DNA of 62,437 nt, taken from assembly GCA_900320615.1 (NCBI GenBank), contig ONSX01000003.1:1-62437 (forward strand). Reading direction: 5' to 3'. The translations under genes and the position numbers were made by a program. Below the pieces are notes generated by a model, which saw nothing but the letters and a program-made list of their open reading frames with translations, had not been told where the DNA came from and searched no databases. This document shows, one piece after another, positions 1 to 8,201 of this stretch. This stretch comes from an uncultured Eubacteriales bacterium (GTDB lineage Bacteria; Bacillota; Clostridia; Lachnospirales; Lachnospiraceae). The first letter of the stretch is position 1. Every line of letters starts with the position of its first letter.

Positions 1-2
1 CG

Positions 3-62
3 CAGGCTCGCGGCCGTATCGAGGCTTTCAACAAGAAGTACGGTATGACAGGCAAGAACTGA
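3..62 (+). CDS. rpmE: 50S ribosomal protein L31, C-terminal end (partial)
   Basis: Only the last 19 codons and the TGA stop lie in the window. They read QARGRIEAFNKKYGMTGKN, which matches the C-terminal tail of bacterial L31 (the FNKKYG stretch). The gene starts upstream of the window, so neither its start nor the presence of the zinc-binding cysteines can be seen. An intrinsic terminator follows 21 bases after the stop. The order rpmE, yqhQ, prmC, prfA is common in Clostridia and supports the call. Confidence 0.85.
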   Translation, partial: QARGRIEAFNKKYGMTGKN

Positions 63-83
63 ACCAGAACCTGAATCATAAAG

Positions 84-119
84 AGGCTGTTGCACGAACT
101 ATCGCGCGACAGCCTTTTG
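84..119 (+). terminator. Intrinsic terminator after rpmE
   Basis: A 10-bp stem (84-93 with 106-115, one G-U pair) closes a 12-nt loop and runs into TTTT. It would end the rpmE transcript. Its position also argues against the upstream TTG at 90 as the start of the next gene, because that codon lies inside the stem. Confidence 0.75.
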
Positions 120-137
120 TTGTATCTACCGGAGGAA

Positions 138-1121
138 ATGAATTTGCAGAAGAATTGCGGTATCGGCGGGCAGGCCGTCATCGAGGGAATCATGATGAGA
201 AACGGCGGCGAGTATTCAGTTGCGTGCCGGAAGGCGGACGGGACGGTCGCGCTGAAGAAGGAACCGTTTCGAAGTGTTCTCCCATCTGAGAAGGTGGGAA
301 GAATTCCGATGGTGCGGGGAGTCGTGGCATTTATCGACTCTCTGGCAGTCGGCATCTCCTGCCTGATGTATTCCGCCGATGTTTCGTCTGAAGAAGAGGC
401 AGACGGCGGGGAGAAAGAAAAGACAGAACAGCAGAAAAAGAAGGAGAAGAGGGAGTGGAACCTCATCATGACAATGACCGTGGTCTTCTCGATTGCTTTC
501 TCCGTCGCTTTATTCATGCTGCTTCCATTCTGGATCGCCGGACTTCTCGGCAGAGCGGGTGCGCCGCAGGTCCTCATCAACGTGACAGAGGCGCTCCTTC
601 GTGTCCTGATCTTTCTCGGCTACATGCTCCTCATTTCCAGAATGAAGGACATCCAGAGGGTTTATGCCTACCACGGCGCCGAGCACAAATGCATCAACTG
701 CATTGAGCGCGGCTATGACCTGACAATTGAAAATGTCATGAAGAGTTCACGGCAGCACAGACGGTGCGGGACAAGCTTTCTTCTGATTGTCATCTGCATA
801 TCGGTTGTCGTCTTCCTGCTTCTCGGACTCTTCGATATCCGGTCAGGAGCCATGAGGCTCCTCTGGAGACTCATCCTGATTCCGGTCATCGCAGGCATCT
901 CCTATGAGATCCTGCGGTACGCGGGCAGCCACGAGGGACCGGTCATCAACGCGCTTGTGAAACCGGGTCTTATGCTTCAGAAGCTGGTCACACGTGAGCC
1001 GGACGAGGATATGTGTGCGGTTGCGATCCGTGCCGTTGAGGCCGTCTTTGACTGGAAGGCATGGCAGGAGCATAATAAGCAGCTGCCGTCCGGAGCTCGG
1101 GATGAGGAGGAAGCGCTGTGA
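138..1121 (+). CDS. yqhQ: DUF1385 / YqhQ-family membrane protein
   Basis: A 327-residue integral membrane protein of the DUF1385 family, whose biochemical role is not established. The N-terminus carries the family's GIGGQAVIEGIMMRNG stretch. A charged Glu/Lys-rich segment sits at about residues 90-110, followed by hydrophobic spans near 115-150 and 165-185. The conserved YAYHGAEHKCINCIERG block follows, then two more hydrophobic spans near 220-265. ATG 138 is preceded at short spacing by GGAGG; an in-frame TTG at 90 falls in the rpmE terminator and is less likely. The 3' end overlaps prmC by 4 bases, so the two are probably translationally coupled. Confidence 0.85.
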   Translation: MNLQKNCGIGGQAVIEGIMMRNGGEYSVACRKADGTVALKKEPFRSVLPSEKVGRIPMVRGVVAFIDSLAVGISCLMYSADVSSEEEADGGEKEKTEQQKKKEKREWNLIMTMTVVFSIAFSVALFMLLPFWIAGLLGRAGAPQVLINVTEALLRVLIFLGYMLLISRMKDIQRVYAYHGAEHKCINCIERGYDLTIENVMKSSRQHRRCGTSFLLIVICISVVVFLLLGLFDIRSGAMRLLWRLILIPVIAGISYEILRYAGSHEGPVINALVKPGLMLQKLVTREPDEDMCAVAIRAVEAVFDWKAWQEHNKQLPSGARDEEEAL

Positions 1122-1954
1122 TCTGGCGGGAGCTCTTTGCAGAAGGAAAAGGAAGGCTTGAGGCCTCGGGAAATGAAGACAGCTTCTATGATGCCCGCGC
1201 ACTTCTTCAGTTCGTGTCCGGAATGACGATGACGGATTATCCGCTCCGTGCGGGAGAGGAGGCGGGAGCGCACGAAGTGCGCGCATTCCGTGAGGTCATC
1301 TCACGCCGGTGCGCGCACGAGCCGCTGCAGTACATCACAGGATATGCGCCCTTCTTCGGACGGGATTTTCTCGTGAGGCCGGGCGTGCTCATTCCCAGGT
1401 TTGACACGGAGACGCTGATCGAAGCTGTGCTCCCGCATCTTTGCCCGGGCATGCGCCTTCTGGATATGTGCACAGGCAGCGGCTGTATTCTGCTGACGCT
1501 TCTGCTCGAGGGACCTTCCGGCGTGAGCGGAACCGGCACCGACATATCAGAGGAAGCCCTGGCTGTTGCGCGTGAAAATGCAGAACGCTTTCATGTGAAC
1601 GCTGCGCTTGTGCAGAGCAATTTGTATTCAAACATACATGGCGTTTATGATATAATAACGTCAAACCCGCCATATATCAGGACACGCGTGATCGATATGC
1701 TCGCGCCGGAGGTGCGGGACCATGAGCCCAGACTTGCTCTCGACGGAGAGGAGGACGGGCTTGCATTTTACAGGAGAATTACGAAGGGAGCGCCGGCTGT
1801 GCTTAAGACCGGCGGGCTGCTCGCGTTTGAGATCGGATATGATCAGGCGGAATCTGTGACAGCGATCATGGAAGAGGGCGGCTTCAGCCGGGTGAATGTT
1901 TTCAAGGATCTTGCGGGGAATCCGCGGGTCGCAGCCGGATATCTGCAAGAATAA
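1118..1954 (+). CDS. prmC: Peptide chain release factor N5-glutamine methyltransferase
   Basis: PrmC/HemK methylates the glutamine of the GGQ motif in release factors with S-adenosylmethionine; its likely substrate RF1 is the next gene. The 278 residues are a normal length. An N-terminal helical domain is followed by the SAM-binding glycine-rich loop LDMCTGSGCI near residue 115 and by the catalytic NPPY motif in SNPPYIR near residue 185. The start is GTG at 1118, overlapping the yqhQ stop (GTGA). Three bases separate its stop from prfA, so prmC and prfA are co-expressed. Confidence 0.95.
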   Translation: MIWRELFAEGKGRLEASGNEDSFYDARALLQFVSGMTMTDYPLRAGEEAGAHEVRAFREVISRRCAHEPLQYITGYAPFFGRDFLVRPGVLIPRFDTETLIEAVLPHLCPGMRLLDMCTGSGCILLTLLLEGPSGVSGTGTDISEEALAVARENAERFHVNAALVQSNLYSNIHGVYDIITSNPPYIRTRVIDMLAPEVRDHEPRLALDGEEDGLAFYRRITKGAPAVLKTGGLLAFEIGYDQAESVTAIMEEGGFSRVNVFKDLAGNPRVAAGYLQE

Positions 1955-1957
1955 ATT

Positions 1958-3034
1958 ATGTTTGAAAAACTGGATGATATCGTAAGGAAGCGGGAGGAAA
2001 TCCTGCGGGAACTCTCAACTCCTGACATACAGAATGATCCGGGGCGGATGACGGCTCTCATGAAGGAACAAGCTGAGCTTGAGCCGATCACGGATACCTA
2101 CGGAAAATACCGGGAGGCCGTCCGCGACAGAGAGGACAGCCTTGAACTCATGAAGCAGGAACAGGATCCCGAGATGAAGGAGATGCTGAAGGAAGAGTTT
2201 TCCTCATCGAAGGAGAGAGCGGAAAGCCTTGCCCGGGAGCTGCGTCTTCTTTTGCTCCCGAAGGACCCGGATGAGGGGAAGAATGTCATCGTTGAGATCC
2301 GGGCAGGAACCGGCGGCGATGAGGCGGCGCTCTGGGCGGCGGATCTTTACCGGATGTATACGCGCTACGCGGACCGCAGAGGCTGGTCTTATGAGATGAT
2401 TTCTTCGAGCGAGAACGGAATCGGCGGTTTTAAGGAGTGCATTTTTCAGATCAGCGGGCCGGACGCGTGGCAGCGGATGAAGTTCGAGAGCGGGACGCAC
2501 CGCGTACAGCGGGTTCCCGTGACGGAGAGCGGAGGCAGAATTCAGACGTCGGCCGCGACCGTCGCCATTATGCCGGAGGCGGATGAGGTCGATGTGGAGA
2601 TCGATCCGAAGGACGTGAAGTTCGATGTCTTCCGCGCATCGGGAAACGGCGGGCAGTGTGTCAACACCACGGATTCGGCGGTTCGTCTCACGCATCTGCC
2701 GACAGGAATCGTGATCTCGTGTCAGGATGAAAAATCGCAGATCAAGAACAAGTCAAAGGCCATGAAGGTGCTGCGTTCGATGCTCTATGTTATGAAGCGG
2801 GAGGAGCAGCAGAGCAAGAGGGCGAGCCTTCGGAGAAGTCAGGTCGGAAGCGGGGATCGGTCGGAGAAGATCAGAACCTACAATTTCGGACAGGGAAGGG
2901 TGACGGATCACCGCATTCATCTGACACTTTACAGAATCGACAGTATCATGGAAGGGGATCTGGATGAGCTGACCGACGCGCTGATCGCGTGGGATCAGGC
3001 AGAGCGGCTGTCGGGGCATGCAGAGGACACATGA
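1958..3034 (+). CDS. prfA: Peptide chain release factor 1
   Basis: RF1 recognises UAA and UAG in the ribosomal A site and triggers peptidyl-tRNA hydrolysis. The 358-residue protein has the usual RF1 length. The N-terminal PCRF domain is followed by the invariant GGQ in ASGNGGQCVNTTDSA near residue 231, the glutamine that PrmC methylates. The downstream segment GSGDRSEKIRTYNFGQGRVTDHR is typical of RF1. The ATG at 1958 follows the prmC stop by 3 bases. No +1 frameshift site is present, as expected for RF1 rather than RF2. Confidence 0.97.
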   Translation: MFEKLDDIVRKREEILRELSTPDIQNDPGRMTALMKEQAELEPITDTYGKYREAVRDREDSLELMKQEQDPEMKEMLKEEFSSSKERAESLARELRLLLLPKDPDEGKNVIVEIRAGTGGDEAALWAADLYRMYTRYADRRGWSYEMISSSENGIGGFKECIFQISGPDAWQRMKFESGTHRVQRVPVTESGGRIQTSAATVAIMPEADEVDVEIDPKDVKFDVFRASGNGGQCVNTTDSAVRLTHLPTGIVISCQDEKSQIKNKSKAMKVLRSMLYVMKREEQQSKRASLRRSQVGSGDRSEKIRTYNFGQGRVTDHRIHLTLYRIDSIMEGDLDELTDALIAWDQAERLSGHAEDT

Positions 3035-3044
3035 GAGGAACAGT

Positions 3045-3965
3045 ATGAAAAAGACGACGCTCGCAGTGATGGCAGCCGGAGACGGCAGCCGTTACGGAGG
3101 GGACATCAGACAGATGGAGCCGCTGGGGCCTGGAGGAGAGCCGCTCCTGGCATATTCTGTCTATGATGCACTGGAAGCGGGATTCGATAAAGTTGTATTT
3201 ATTATCCGGAAGGAAATTGACAAGGAGTTCAGGGAGAGAATTGGCAACCGGATCGCGGCGGAAGCTGAGGTCGCGTACGCGTATCAGGAAATGGATGGGC
3301 TGCCGGCCGGATTTTCCGTCCCGCCAGGCAGAAGGAGACCGTGGGGGACCGGGCAGGCGGTTCTTTCGGCGGGCAATTTGCTCACGGAGCCATTTGCCGT
3401 CATCAATGCGGATGACTATTACGGGAAGGAAGGGTTCCGTATGCTCCACGGCGATCTGATCCGGGACGAAAAGCCGGATAGCCTGGAGCATGTGTCTGTT
3501 GTCTCCTTTGCGCTGAAGCATACCTTGTCCGATAACGGAAGCGTGACACGGGGGATTCTTTCATTTGATGAAAACGGAAATGTCACGGGTATCCATGAGA
3601 CGAAAAATCTGATCCGCACGGAGGACGGGGCCGCTGTCATGTCGGATGAGGGAATTCTTCCGGTCAGGGCGGACTGTCTGGTGTCCATGAACATGTGGGG
3701 GTTCCGGCCGTCCATCCTCGGAACGCTCGGGGACGGATTCCGGAAGTTTCTTGCGGATCTGGACGGAGACGCGCAGCAGGCGGAGTACCTGCTGCCGGAT
3801 TTTGTCGATCATATGCTGAAGAGAAGAAAGGCCGATGTTCATGTGCTCCGCTCGGACGATGTATGGTTTGGCGTGACATACAGGGAAGACAGAGAGACGG
3901 TCAGGGACATGCTCTCCCGTCTTACGGAAAAGGGCATTTACGAGACGCCGCTGTTTACTACATAA
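3045..3965 (+). CDS. NTP-transferase (nucleotidyltransferase) family protein
   Basis: A 306-residue sugar-nucleotidyltransferase-like protein with a GT-A-type fold. The N-terminus shows the nucleotide-binding loop AAGDGSRYGGDIRQMEPLGPGG, a variant of GxGxR..K in which Gln-Met-Glu replaces the usual Lys-Gln. The metal-site region VINADDYYG lies near residue 118. Substrate is unknown; family members activate sugar phosphates or choline phosphate. ATG 3045 has a GAGAGGA site just upstream, whereas the earlier in-frame ATG at 3018 overlaps prfA and lacks a good site. It lies 16 bases before glmM, so a role in cell-envelope sugar metabolism is an inference from context. Confidence 0.8.
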   Translation: MKKTTLAVMAAGDGSRYGGDIRQMEPLGPGGEPLLAYSVYDALEAGFDKVVFIIRKEIDKEFRERIGNRIAAEAEVAYAYQEMDGLPAGFSVPPGRRRPWGTGQAVLSAGNLLTEPFAVINADDYYGKEGFRMLHGDLIRDEKPDSLEHVSVVSFALKHTLSDNGSVTRGILSFDENGNVTGIHETKNLIRTEDGAAVMSDEGILPVRADCLVSMNMWGFRPSILGTLGDGFRKFLADLDGDAQQAEYLLPDFVDHMLKRRKADVHVLRSDDVWFGVTYREDRETVRDMLSRLTEKGIYETPLFTT

Positions 3966-3981
3966 AGGGGGGTTATTTATT

Positions 3982-5340
3982 ATGGGAAAATATTTCGGTA
4001 CGGACGGTTTCCGGGGAGAGGCGAATGTGACGCTTACCGCCGAGAAGGCATTCAAGGTCGGGCGGTATCTCGGCTATTATTACGGGACGAAGCATCCGGA
4101 TGCAGCTGCGCAGATTGCGATCGGCAAGGACACGCGCCGCTCCAGCTACATGCTGGAAGACGCGCTCTGCGCGGGACTGACATCCTCGGGAGCGGACGTC
4201 TATCTGCTTCATGTCACGACTACTCCGTCCGTCTCCTATGTCGTCCGCACGGAGGGATTTGACTGCGGAATCATGATCTCCGCAAGTCACAATCCGTTCT
4301 ATGACAATGGAATCAAGATTATGCGGGCGAACGGGCAGAAGATCGAGCCGGAGATCGAGGAGAGAATTGAGGCGTACATCGACGGAAAAATTTCCGAGAT
4401 TCCGTATGCCCTCCGCGCAAAGCTCGGCCGGTCCATCGATTTTTCAGCCGGCAGAAACCGTTACATCGGCTATCTGATGACAATTCCCACGAGAAGCTTC
4501 AAGGGAAAGAGGATCGGCCTTGACTGCGCGAACGGCAGCTCATCCTCGATCGCAAAGAGTGTGTTCGAGGCACTCGGAGCAAAGACGTTCGTTATCAATA
4601 ACTCTCCGGATGGAACGAACATCAACAGAGGATGCGGCTCGACCCATATCGAGTCTCTGCAGAATTATGTGATGGACAACGCGCTCGATGCCGGATTTGC
4701 CTATGACGGAGACGCAGACCGCTGCATCGCTGTTGACGAGAAGGGAGAGGTTGTCGACGGCGACCACATCATGTTCCTGTGCGGAAAATATCTCATGGAG
4801 ACGGGGCAGCTGCGGGACAACATGGTCGTCACGACGATTATGTCCAATATGGGGCTCTACAAGGCGCTCGAGGCGAACGGAATGAAATCTGTCCAGACTA
4901 ATGTCGGCGACAAATACGTTGCGGAGTGCATGATGCGCGACGGTTATGATCTCGGCGGAGAGCAGAGCGGGCATATCATTTTCAGTAAATATGCGACGAC
5001 CGGAGATGGCATCCTGACCTCTCTCATGGTCATGCAGGCTATGATGGACAAGAAGCTTCCGCTCTCGATGCTCTCCGGGGAGATGAAGACGTATCCGCAG
5101 GTTCTGAAGAATGTCCGGGTTGCAGATAAGACGGCGGCCAGAGAGAACCCGAAGGTGAAGGCCGCGGTCGCAGCTGCGACAGATGCGCTCGGAAAAGACG
5201 GCCGGATCCTTGTTCGCGAGAGCGGGACAGAGCCGCTCATCCGTGTTATGGTTGAGGCGAAGACAAATGAAATCTGTGAGCAGTATGTTGACGGTGTCAT
5301 CGCCGTCATAAAGAGCGAGGGCCTCGAGGTACATGCATAA
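3982..5340 (+). CDS. glmM: Phosphoglucosamine mutase
   Basis: Converts glucosamine-6-phosphate to glucosamine-1-phosphate on the way to UDP-GlcNAc for peptidoglycan. Length (452) and start (GKYFGTDGFRGEANVTLT) are canonical. The active phosphoserine is Ser102 in ISASHNP, the Mg-binding loop is DGDADRC near residue 241, the sugar-binding loop is GGEQSGH and the phosphate-binding loop is RESGTEPLIRVMVE near the C-terminus. A strong GGGG-type site precedes ATG 3982. In many Firmicutes glmM follows cdaA-cdaR; here those genes sit some 30 kb away, so glmM belongs to the prfA operon. Confidence 0.97.
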   Translation: MGKYFGTDGFRGEANVTLTAEKAFKVGRYLGYYYGTKHPDAAAQIAIGKDTRRSSYMLEDALCAGLTSSGADVYLLHVTTTPSVSYVVRTEGFDCGIMISASHNPFYDNGIKIMRANGQKIEPEIEERIEAYIDGKISEIPYALRAKLGRSIDFSAGRNRYIGYLMTIPTRSFKGKRIGLDCANGSSSSIAKSVFEALGAKTFVINNSPDGTNINRGCGSTHIESLQNYVMDNALDAGFAYDGDADRCIAVDEKGEVVDGDHIMFLCGKYLMETGQLRDNMVVTTIMSNMGLYKALEANGMKSVQTNVGDKYVAECMMRDGYDLGGEQSGHIIFSKYATTGDGILTSLMVMQAMMDKKLPLSMLSGEMKTYPQVLKNVRVADKTAARENPKVKAAVAAATDALGKDGRILVRESGTEPLIRVMVEAKTNEICEQYVDGVIAVIKSEGLEVHA

Positions 5341-6445
5341 GATTCGGATTTTGGCGGCGGTCGCGCTCGCCGCAACACTCTCTTTTTCTGCAGCCGGCTG
5401 TGCGAAGTCAGATGCGAGAAAGCTCTACAACACGGCGACAGAGAAGCTTGAAAAGCAGAACTACGACGGCGCGGCGAAGGACTTTCAGAAGGTCATCGAT
5501 GAGGGGTACTACCTCCCGGAGAGCTACCGTGGACTCGGCCTCGCGCAGATGTGCGGACAGGATTATCCGGACGCGAGCATTTCATTTGAAAAGAGCCTGC
5601 TCAACGTCGAGGGACAGAGCCGGAGTTTTCAGAGGGACGTGAACCTGTATCTCGCGCACTGCCGGGAGATGCAAGGCGAGACGGAGAAGGCGCTCGACAT
5701 CTACAACGATCTGATCAACCAGAATGCAGATGCAGAGGTTCTGTTTCTCCGGGGCAGGCTTCTGCTGAAAACTGACCAGGACAGTGCGGCGGAGGCGGAC
5801 TTTGACAGGGCGGTTCAGCTGTCCTCGGACTATGTGCTCTACATCAATATCTACGAGGTATATGCGGACGAGGACAAGGGCGCGGACGGATCGAGATATC
5901 TCGAGGAGGCGCTCAAGACGGCGAATGCGACAACCGATGATTATTACCATCAGGGTCTGATCCACTATTATCTGCAGGATTATAATGACGCAAAAGCTGT
6001 CCTCACGAAGGCGCTCAAGGCGAATGAAGAGGATGCGGAGAGTCTCTATCTGCTCGGAAAGGTCTATCTGGCGACTGGAGACACGGCAGACGCGAGAGCT
6101 GTCTACAAGGATTATGTGTCCGACAAGGAGAATGGCGCAGGTGCGTACAACGGGCTTGCCCTGTGTGATATCGCGGACAGCAATTATGACAGCGCCCTGC
6201 AGAACATCAGGGACGGGCTTGCGCTCAATGACAGCTCGGTCAATCAGGCGCTGCTGTACAACGAGATTGTCGTGTATGAGAAGCAGCACGACTGGTCAAC
6301 AGCGACCTCTCTGGCTGCCTCGTATATCGCAGAGTATCCGTCTGATGAGGCGGGACTGAAGGAATATGAGTTTCTGTCCTCACGCTCGTCTGATGGAGGA
6401 TCAGGTTCATCGGAGACGGCGGCAGAAGGCTCTGCGTCGTCTTAA
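5333..6445 (+). CDS. TPR-repeat lipoprotein
   Basis: A 370-residue protein with a lipoprotein signal peptide (lipobox SAAGC near residue 23), so probably anchored on the outer face of the membrane. The mature part is built of tetratricopeptide helices; units beginning ARKLYNTATEKLEKQNYDGA, YRGLGLAQMCGQDYPDA, EVLFLRGRLLLKTDQDSA and SLYLLGKVYLATGDTADA are clear. The last 20 residues are Ser/Gly-rich and probably disordered. The start overlaps the glmM stop by 8 bases, suggesting coupling. TPR proteins scaffold protein-protein contacts; the partner is unknown. Confidence 0.85.
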   Translation: MHKIRILAAVALAATLSFSAAGCAKSDARKLYNTATEKLEKQNYDGAAKDFQKVIDEGYYLPESYRGLGLAQMCGQDYPDASISFEKSLLNVEGQSRSFQRDVNLYLAHCREMQGETEKALDIYNDLINQNADAEVLFLRGRLLLKTDQDSAAEADFDRAVQLSSDYVLYINIYEVYADEDKGADGSRYLEEALKTANATTDDYYHQGLIHYYLQDYNDAKAVLTKALKANEEDAESLYLLGKVYLATGDTADARAVYKDYVSDKENGAGAYNGLALCDIADSNYDSALQNIRDGLALNDSSVNQALLYNEIVVYEKQHDWSTATSLAASYIAEYPSDEAGLKEYEFLSSRSSDGGSGSSETAAEGSASS

Positions 6446-6526
6446 GAGACTCACAGCGGTGGATGGCTCAGAAACGAACGGACAGCGAAGGCAGTTTCTT
6501 CCTTCTGTGCCCTGAGTAAATAAGAG

Positions 6527-6572
6527 CGGAACCAAAAAAGGCGGTGCAAAACACCGCCCTTTTTTGGTTCCG
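6527..6572. terminator. Bidirectional intrinsic terminator between the TPR gene and argG
   Basis: A long hairpin with a GC-rich core (GGCGGTG/CACCGCC, 5-nt loop) is flanked by A6 on the left and T6 on the right, which themselves pair with one bulged C, and by CGGAACC/GGTTCCG at the base. It has T-tracts on both strands and separates two convergent genes, so it can serve both. Confidence 0.9.
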
Positions 6573-6589
6573 AAATGATCGGACACATT

Positions 6590-7843
6590 TTATTTTGTCT
6601 TTGATGCAGCCTTCTTCTTGGACTCAACTTCCTGCAGCTTCATGGCGCGGACCTTCAGCGGAAGACCGAACAGGGTGATGAAGCCTTCGGCGTCGTGGTG
6701 GTCGTACAGGTCTCCTGTCGTGAAGGAGGCAAGCGATTCATTGTAGAGGCTGTACGGAGAGGTTGCTCCGTCCTTGATGATATTGCCTTTGTAGAGCTTC
6801 AGGTGAACCTCGCCTGTGACATACTTCTGGGATTCCTTTGTAAAGGCGATCATGCTGCTCATGAGCGGCGTGAACCATTTTCCTTCATAGACGACCTGAG
6901 CCATCTGGGAGGCAAGTTTCTTCTTGAATTCCATGAGGTCGCGGTCGAGGCAGAGCTCCTCAAGCTGCTCATGCGCCGCGCAGAGGATCGTTCCGCCCGG
7001 AGTCTCATATACGCCGCGGGATTTCATGCCGACGACACGGTTCTCGACAATATCGACAATGCCGATTCCGTTCTGGCCGCCGAGCACGTTGAGCTCGCGG
7101 ATAATCTCAGATACCTTCATTGCCTTTCCATTCAGCGTCTTCGGGATACCCTGCTCAAATGTGAGCGTCACGCTGGTCTCTTTGTCAGGCGCCTTCTCCG
7201 GTGTGACGGAGAGAACGAGCATCTTGTCATAGTTCGGGGCCTTTGACGGATCCTCGAGCTCGAGTCCCTCATGGGAGATATGCCAGAGGTTGCGGTCGCG
7301 GCTGTAGCCCTTGCCCATGGAGAACGGAAGATCAATGCCGTGTTTCTTGCAGTACTCGATCTCGTCCTCACGGGACTGCATGGTCCAGACATCTGTCATT
7401 CTCCAGGGGGCGATGATCTTCAGATCCGGAGCCAGAGCTTTGATGCCGAGCTCGAAACGGATCTGGTCATTGCCCTTTCCTGTCGCGCCGTGGCAGATCG
7501 CTGTGGCACCCTCCTTGCGCGCGATTTCGACGAGCTTTTTTGCGATCAGAGGACGGGCCATCGAGGTGCCGAGCAGGTACTTATGCTCATAGACAGCTCC
7601 TGCATCGACACAGGGCATGATGTAATCGTCAGCGAATTCATCGACGACGTCTTCAATGTATAACTTGGAAGCGCCGGACATCTTCGCGCGCTCCTGCAGG
7701 TTGTCGTCCTTGATCTCTTCATCCTGCCCTACATTGATGCAGGCGCAGATGACATCATAGCCGAAGTTTTCCTTCAGCCACGGAATAATCGCGGTTGTAT
7801 CAAGACCGCCGGAATATGCCAGGATAACTTTTTCGTTTGCCAT
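6590..7843 (-). CDS. argG: Argininosuccinate synthase
   Basis: Joins citrulline and aspartate with ATP to make argininosuccinate, the penultimate step of arginine synthesis. The 417-residue protein begins with the N-type ATP-pyrophosphatase P-loop AYSGGLDTTAIIPWL. The conserved SMARPLIAK and CHGATGKGNDQIRFE blocks follow, with citrulline/aspartate-site regions downstream. The last 15 residues are a Lys-rich tail. ATG at 7843 is preceded on the minus strand by TTGGAGGC. argG is transcribed away from argJBD; the argH and argF partners are not in the window. A palindrome overlaps its predicted promoter. Confidence 0.97.
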   Translation of the reverse strand: MANEKVILAYSGGLDTTAIIPWLKENFGYDVICACINVGQDEEIKDDNLQERAKMSGASKLYIEDVVDEFADDYIMPCVDAGAVYEHKYLLGTSMARPLIAKKLVEIARKEGATAICHGATGKGNDQIRFELGIKALAPDLKIIAPWRMTDVWTMQSREDEIEYCKKHGIDLPFSMGKGYSRDRNLWHISHEGLELEDPSKAPNYDKMLVLSVTPEKAPDKETSVTLTFEQGIPKTLNGKAMKVSEIIRELNVLGGQNGIGIVDIVENRVVGMKSRGVYETPGGTILCAAHEQLEELCLDRDLMEFKKKLASQMAQVVYEGKWFTPLMSSMIAFTKESQKYVTGEVHLKLYKGNIIKDGATSPYSLYNESLASFTTGDLYDHHDAEGFITLFGLPLKVRAMKLQEVESKKKAASKTK

Positions 7844-7912
7844 AAGTCAGAAAGCCTCCAATCGGAATAGTTTTGAACCATCTTGAGCAGGCAGGGCCTG
7901 CATTCGTTTTTC

Positions 7913-7941
7913 AATATACATCATATGCATAACTTATGCAA
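7913..7941 (-). promoter_or_regulatory. argG promoter with an overlapping palindrome (putative ArgR operator)
   Basis: On the minus strand, TTGCAT (7936-7941) and TATATT (7913-7918) are 17 bases apart, a good sigma-A promoter about 70 bases before the argG start. A perfect 7-1-7 palindrome, TGCATAA-C-TTATGCA (7926-7940), covers the -35 element. Its AT-rich arms resemble arginine-repressor half sites, so repression by ArgR/AhrC is plausible, but this is inferred from shape and context only. Confidence 0.6.
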
Positions 7942-8201
7942 GATAAAAATCAAATGAGGGCACCTGTGGCCGAAAGAAAAGAATAAATATACATATAAAC
8001 GTATAATTATACAGATTTTCCTCTTTACTTTTCAAAATGTCTATTATACTATGTATAGGACATTTCCCGCCGGAAGGCGTGGCATGTCTTTTATAATGTG
8101 GGCAGTTATTCAGCAGTCTGGAACGATTCGCGTTCGGGCTGCGGGTGATTGACAGGGGTCACGGGACACAGCTGTTGCCGCGATCCGGAAGGAAGGCTTA
8201 T
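7942..8201 (+). promoter_or_regulatory. argJ upstream region with AT-rich palindrome and weak promoter
   Basis: Part of the gene-free stretch between argG and argJ (7844-8201). It is far more AT-rich than its surroundings at about 7980-8060. A second palindrome, GTATAATTATAC (8001-8012), is another possible ArgR half-site pair. The best plus-strand promoter I see is TTTACT (8024-8029) with TATACT (8045-8050), but the spacing is only 15 bases, so it is a weak call. No leader ORF or T-box was recognised. Confidence 0.35.

Noticed and set aside
90..137. TTG start for the yqhQ gene, adding 16 residues
   Set aside because: The codon lies inside the rpmE terminator stem, and the better ATG at 138 follows GGAGG and matches the family start.
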